Positions 61,170-64,000 of a stretch of 64,000 nucleotides of DNA are shown here, in pieces (position 1 is the stretch's first letter; every line of letters begins with the position of its first letter). Under the pieces are notes generated by a model that ran no database searches, was not told the origin of the DNA, and was given only the letters and a program-made list of their open reading frames with translations. This DNA comes from Amycolatopsis oliviviridis (GTDB lineage Bacteria > Actinomycetota > Actinomycetes > Mycobacteriales > Pseudonocardiaceae). The position numbers and the translations under genes are program-made. The DNA is taken from positions 124,001 to 188,000 of the forward strand of contig NZ_BNAY01000011.1 of assembly GCF_014654365.1 (NCBI RefSeq), read 5' to 3'.

Positions 61170-62761
61170 GGGACCTCCTGCGGCAGCGCCGAGCGGACCT
61201 CGTCGACGGTGAGCCACGGCTCCCCGAGGATCTTCGCGACCTGGGTGGCGAACGCCGGGGAGCCGCCGAGCACCTCGCCGGTCGGGCCGTCCGAAACGAC
61301 CTCCCCCTCCGCCATCACGAGGACGCGGTGCGCGATCGTCGCGACGAATTCGACGTCGTGGGTGGCCACGACGACCGCCCTGCCCTCTGCGGTCAGCGAC
61401 GCGATCATCTGCGCCAGCGCGGTCTTCGCGGTGTAGTCGAGGCCGCGGGTCGGTTCGTCCAGCAGCATGATCCGCGGAGCGGCCGACAACTGCACCGCGA
61501 GCACGAGCGCGAGCCGCTGGCCCTCCGACAGATCGCGCGGATGCGACTCGGGATCGATACCCGGGGCGAGCCTGTCGAGCAGGCCGCGGCTGTGGCCCGG
61601 CTCCGCGCCCGATTCCGCGTCGGCCGCCTCGCATTCGGCGGCGACGGTCTGCAGGTACAGCAGGTCGCTCGCGGTCTGCGGCACCATGCCGACGAGTTTC
61701 CGCGCCGCGGCGCTGCTCAGCGCCTTCGGATCCCTGCCCTCGACGGTGACCTTGCCGCCGTGGCGGGGGCCGGACCCCTGCACCGCCCACAGCAGCGACG
61801 ACTTGCCGGAACCGTTGCGCCCCATCATCGCCAGCACCTCGCCGGCGCGCAGGGTCAGATCGACCTCCCGCACCGCGACCTTCGGCCCGTACCGCACGAC
61901 GACGCCGGACGCGGTCAGCAGTTCCTCGCCCGCGGTCGTGTCCCGCGCGGGCGGGGTTCCCAGAGTCAGCGAAGAGGAGCGGCGCCGGGCGTCGCGGACG
62001 GTCATCGGCAGCGGATCCCAGCCTGCCAACCGTCCCAAGTGGACGATCGGCGGCGCGATGGGCATGTCCTTCAAGACTTCCGGCGGGGTTCCGTCGACCA
62101 CTCCCCCGGTGCCCGGGACGTGGATCATGCGGTCCGCGAACGGGATCACCCGTTCCATCCGGTGCTCGGCCATCAGGACGGTCGTGCCGAGGTCCTCCAC
62201 CAGCCGGGCCAGCGTCGCCAGCACTTCCTCGGCGGCGGTCGGGTCCAGCGCCGACGTCGGCTCGTCCAGCACCAGCACCTTGGGATGCGTCGTCAGCACC
62301 GAGCCGATCGCCACCCGTTGCTGCTGCCCGCCGGACAGCGTCCGCAACGCGCGCCTGCGCAGTTCCGCGATACCGAGGAGGTCCAGGGTCTCTTCCACCC
62401 GGCGGCGCATCACCTGCGGACTCAGGCCGAGTTGCTCCATGCCGTACGCGAGTTCGTCCTCGACGGTGTCGGTGACGAAACCCGCGAGCGGGTCCTGGCC
62501 GACGACGCCGACCAGGTGCGCGAACTCGCGCGGCGGCCGGGAGCGCGTCGTGACGCCGTCGACGGAGACCGTCCCTTCGAGGTGGCCGCCGGTGAAATGC
62601 GGGACGAGACCGTTGATCGTGCCGAGCAGCGTCGACTTGCCCGCACCGGTCTGGCCCGCGAACAACACCAGCTCGCCTTCGCCGATCGACAGCGTCACGT
62701 CGGACAAGACGGGCTCGGAGCGGCCGTGGTAGGTGAAGGAAACGTGGTCGAGTTCGATCAT
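61166..62761 (-). CDS. ECF transporter double ATPase (two ABC domains fused)
   Basis: A 531-residue protein holding both EcfA ATPases in one chain. The first has Walker A GQTGAGKST, signature LSGGQQQRVAIG and Walker B VLVLDEPTSALDP; the second has GRNGSGKSS, a degenerate signature LSEGQRLALVLA and IMLLDEPTRGLDY. The pair makes one catalytic heterodimer within the chain. ATG 62761 overlaps the T component stop. Confidence 0.9.
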   Translation of the reverse strand: MIELDHVSFTYHGRSEPVLSDVTLSIGEGELVLFAGQTGAGKSTLLGTINGLVPHFTGGHLEGTVSVDGVTTRSRPPREFAHLVGVVGQDPLAGFVTDTVEDELAYGMEQLGLSPQVMRRRVEETLDLLGIAELRRRALRTLSGGQQQRVAIGSVLTTHPKVLVLDEPTSALDPTAAEEVLATLARLVEDLGTTVLMAEHRMERVIPFADRMIHVPGTGGVVDGTPPEVLKDMPIAPPIVHLGRLAGWDPLPMTVRDARRRSSSLTLGTPPARDTTAGEELLTASGVVVRYGPKVAVREVDLTLRAGEVLAMMGRNGSGKSSLLWAVQGSGPRHGGKVTVEGRDPKALSSAAARKLVGMVPQTASDLLYLQTVAAECEAADAESGAEPGHSRGLLDRLAPGIDPESHPRDLSEGQRLALVLAVQLSAAPRIMLLDEPTRGLDYTAKTALAQMIASLTAEGRAVVVATHDVEFVATIAHRVLVMAEGEVVSDGPTGEVLGGSPAFATQVAKILGEPWLTVDEVRSALPQEVP

Positions 62762-63870
62762 GCGTGTGCTTCTTCTTCGAGTGCGGCGTACGGGGGCTCG
62801 GGCACCGGGGTCAGGAAAGCGGGCAGCACGCCGATCAGCACCCCGAGCAACGGACCCCACGAGAGCGACGGCCAGGACAGGGTGATCAGCGACGGGTTCA
62901 TGTTCATCGGGTTCACCTCCGACGTCACGAACAGGATGGCCGCGACGGCGATCCCGCTCACGGCGACGACGAGCTCCGGCAGATGCCAGCGATCGGGCCG
63001 GTACCGGGTGCGCTGGACCCGTTTGCCCGCCGACCAGAACCCGACCAGTCCGATCACCAGCCCCACGGAAAGCACCGGTGCGGCGAGATAGCGCGGCGTC
63101 GAACCGTCCAAAGTGGCGTAAACACCGACGCACACCCCGATCAGGCCGACGATCATCAGCGTTCCCGTGATCAGCCGGGTCCGCGCTTCGACCAGCCCCG
63201 CGCGACCGTAACCCCGTGAGTCCATCGACGCGGCCAGCTGCAGCGAGCGGGAAAGCGCGTCCTCCAGCACCGGGATGAGCACGGTGTGGAGTGCTTTCAC
63301 CTTCTTCTTGCCCGAGCCGCCGCGCAGCTTGCGGGCGCGCCGGACCCGCAGCACGCTCTCGGCCAGCTGCGGGAACACCGACAGCGCGACGATCACCGCG
63401 GTCCCCACCTCGTACAACGCCGGCGGCATCGCCTTGAGCAGCCGTTTCGGGTTCGCCAGCGCGTTGGCCGCGCCGAGGCAGATCACCATCGTCGCCAGCC
63501 GCATCCCATCGTAAAGCCCGCCCAGCAACGACTCGGCGGACACGTCGCCGAACAGCCGGATGCCCGCAGCCCATTCCGGCAGCGGGATCTCGGGCAGCCG
63601 CAAGATGATCGTCGAGCCCTCGGCGCCGCCGAACACGACTCGGAAGAACACGCGGATCACGACGATGAACGCGCCGAGGTACAGGTAGAGCCGGAACGCC
63701 AGCGCCCAGGGCGCCTCGCTGCGCCGGGCCACGACGACGTAACCCGCGACCGCCACGATGGTCAGCAGCAGCCACGGGTTCGTCGTGCGGGTCGCCGCGA
63801 CGGCGAGCCCCAGCGCCCACACCCACCAGGCGGCCGGATGCAGGTCGCGCGGCAGGAAGTAGGACGTCAT
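62758..63870 (-). CDS. ECF transporter T component (EcfT)
   Basis: A 370-residue membrane protein with about six segments. The cytosolic helices RVRRARKLRGGSGKKKVKAL and ALSRSLQLAASMDSRGYG carry the two A-R-G-type coupling motifs of EcfT that sit on the ATPases. It is longer than typical EcfT (about 260), with an extra C-terminal pair of segments. ATG 63870 shares one base with the preceding stop. Confidence 0.88.
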   Translation of the reverse strand: MTSYFLPRDLHPAAWWVWALGLAVAATRTTNPWLLLTIVAVAGYVVVARRSEAPWALAFRLYLYLGAFIVVIRVFFRVVFGGAEGSTIILRLPEIPLPEWAAGIRLFGDVSAESLLGGLYDGMRLATMVICLGAANALANPKRLLKAMPPALYEVGTAVIVALSVFPQLAESVLRVRRARKLRGGSGKKKVKALHTVLIPVLEDALSRSLQLAASMDSRGYGRAGLVEARTRLITGTLMIVGLIGVCVGVYATLDGSTPRYLAAPVLSVGLVIGLVGFWSAGKRVQRTRYRPDRWHLPELVVAVSGIAVAAILFVTSEVNPMNMNPSLITLSWPSLSWGPLLGVLIGVLPAFLTPVPEPPYAALEEEAHA

Positions 63871-64000
63871 CAAGCTCCTTGTGCGCGTTTGCGTCTGCGT
63901 GCCACGAAGAATCCTGCCACGCACAACGCCAGTACCGCGGCACCGGCGGCCCAGGGCGCCCAGTCACTGGCACCGGACTCGCGGTCGATCACCGCGTTGA
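63870..64000 (-). CDS. C-terminal end of a membrane-anchored protein (5' end outside window)
   Basis: Only about 42 codons are visible, ending SDWAPWAAGAAVLALCVAGFFV then ARRRKRAQGA and TGA at 63872. One membrane segment with a basic end is the pattern of a C-terminal anchor, as on SCO2322-type secreted proteins that precede such ECF operons. The identity is inferred from context. Confidence 0.55.
   Translation of the reverse strand, partial: NAVIDRESGASDWAPWAAGAAVLALCVAGFFVARRRKRAQGA

Overview
The window is high-GC actinomycete chromosome. Gene density, GC-rich third positions, many GTG starts, many 1-4 base gene overlaps, the family content (PknG-like kinase, DUF222/HNH protein, MSMEG_6728-type protein, HVA1/DUF3140 pair, Cgl0158-type aldolase) and repeated GTGAAAG/CTTTCAC intergenic hairpins suggest the Pseudonocardiaceae, most likely Amycolatopsis. 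This is a judgement from protein and repeat character, not from a marker gene. I see no rRNA, tRNA, insertion sequence, prophage or CRISPR array.

Layout. 1-4334 (minus): a trypsin-like protease, PknG-like kinase and vWA protein operon. 4399-9406: polA, a hotdog thioesterase, a LysR regulator and an alpha/beta hydrolase. 9869-14713 (plus): a complete branched-chain amino acid ABC importer, livK-H-M-G-F, with a hairpin between livK and livH and a terminator at the end. 14955-18002: a DUF4352-like lipoprotein, LysR, a DUF6506-like protein, and a divergent MarR/azoreductase pair. 18081-31324 (all minus): an 11-gene carbohydrate locus with a secreted GH31 glycosidase, DeoR regulator, DUF5107 protein, CUT1 ABC importer with its own ATPase, class II aldolase, PfkB kinase and AgaS-like SIS isomerase. 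Its promoters share operator-like words, and the enzyme set suggests a tagatose-phosphate type route for an amino or galacto sugar.

31467-34729 is a scarred stretch: a decayed BtuF-like gene, a carboxymuconolactone decarboxylase behind a perfect ECF41-type promoter, a MoaF-like protein, a gyrB ATPase remnant and a DUF222/HNH protein. 35204-42431: an APC permease, a GntR regulator divergent from a Cgl0158 aldolase/methylmalonate-semialdehyde dehydrogenase operon, an amino acid permease and a glutaminase. 42640-49779: small stress-type proteins, LysR/MBL hydrolase, a short Cys-rich peptide gene antisense to the MBL 3' end, and a three-gene solute-binding/vWA operon. 49963-57663: a divergent glutamyl-tRNA synthetase, a heme-oxygenase-fold-like protein with a membrane protein and a possible 24-residue peptide gene, a two-component pair whose kinase lacks its ATPase domain, a secreted tripeptidyl-peptidase-like hydrolase, a CaCA exchanger and a helical repeat protein. 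57779-64000: a secreted protein, a TetR/SRPBCC divergent pair, and an ECF-type vitamin transporter (S, double ATPase, T) running off the end.

The strongest undescribed signal is a modular family of long, near-perfect intergenic inverted repeats (about 12 loci). Arms keep pairing while their sequence changes, and a conserved flank word recurs beside different hairpins. Next come the orphan precursor-like peptide at 45936-46112, the orphan ECF41 promoter, the ATPase-less histidine kinase and the carbohydrate regulon.
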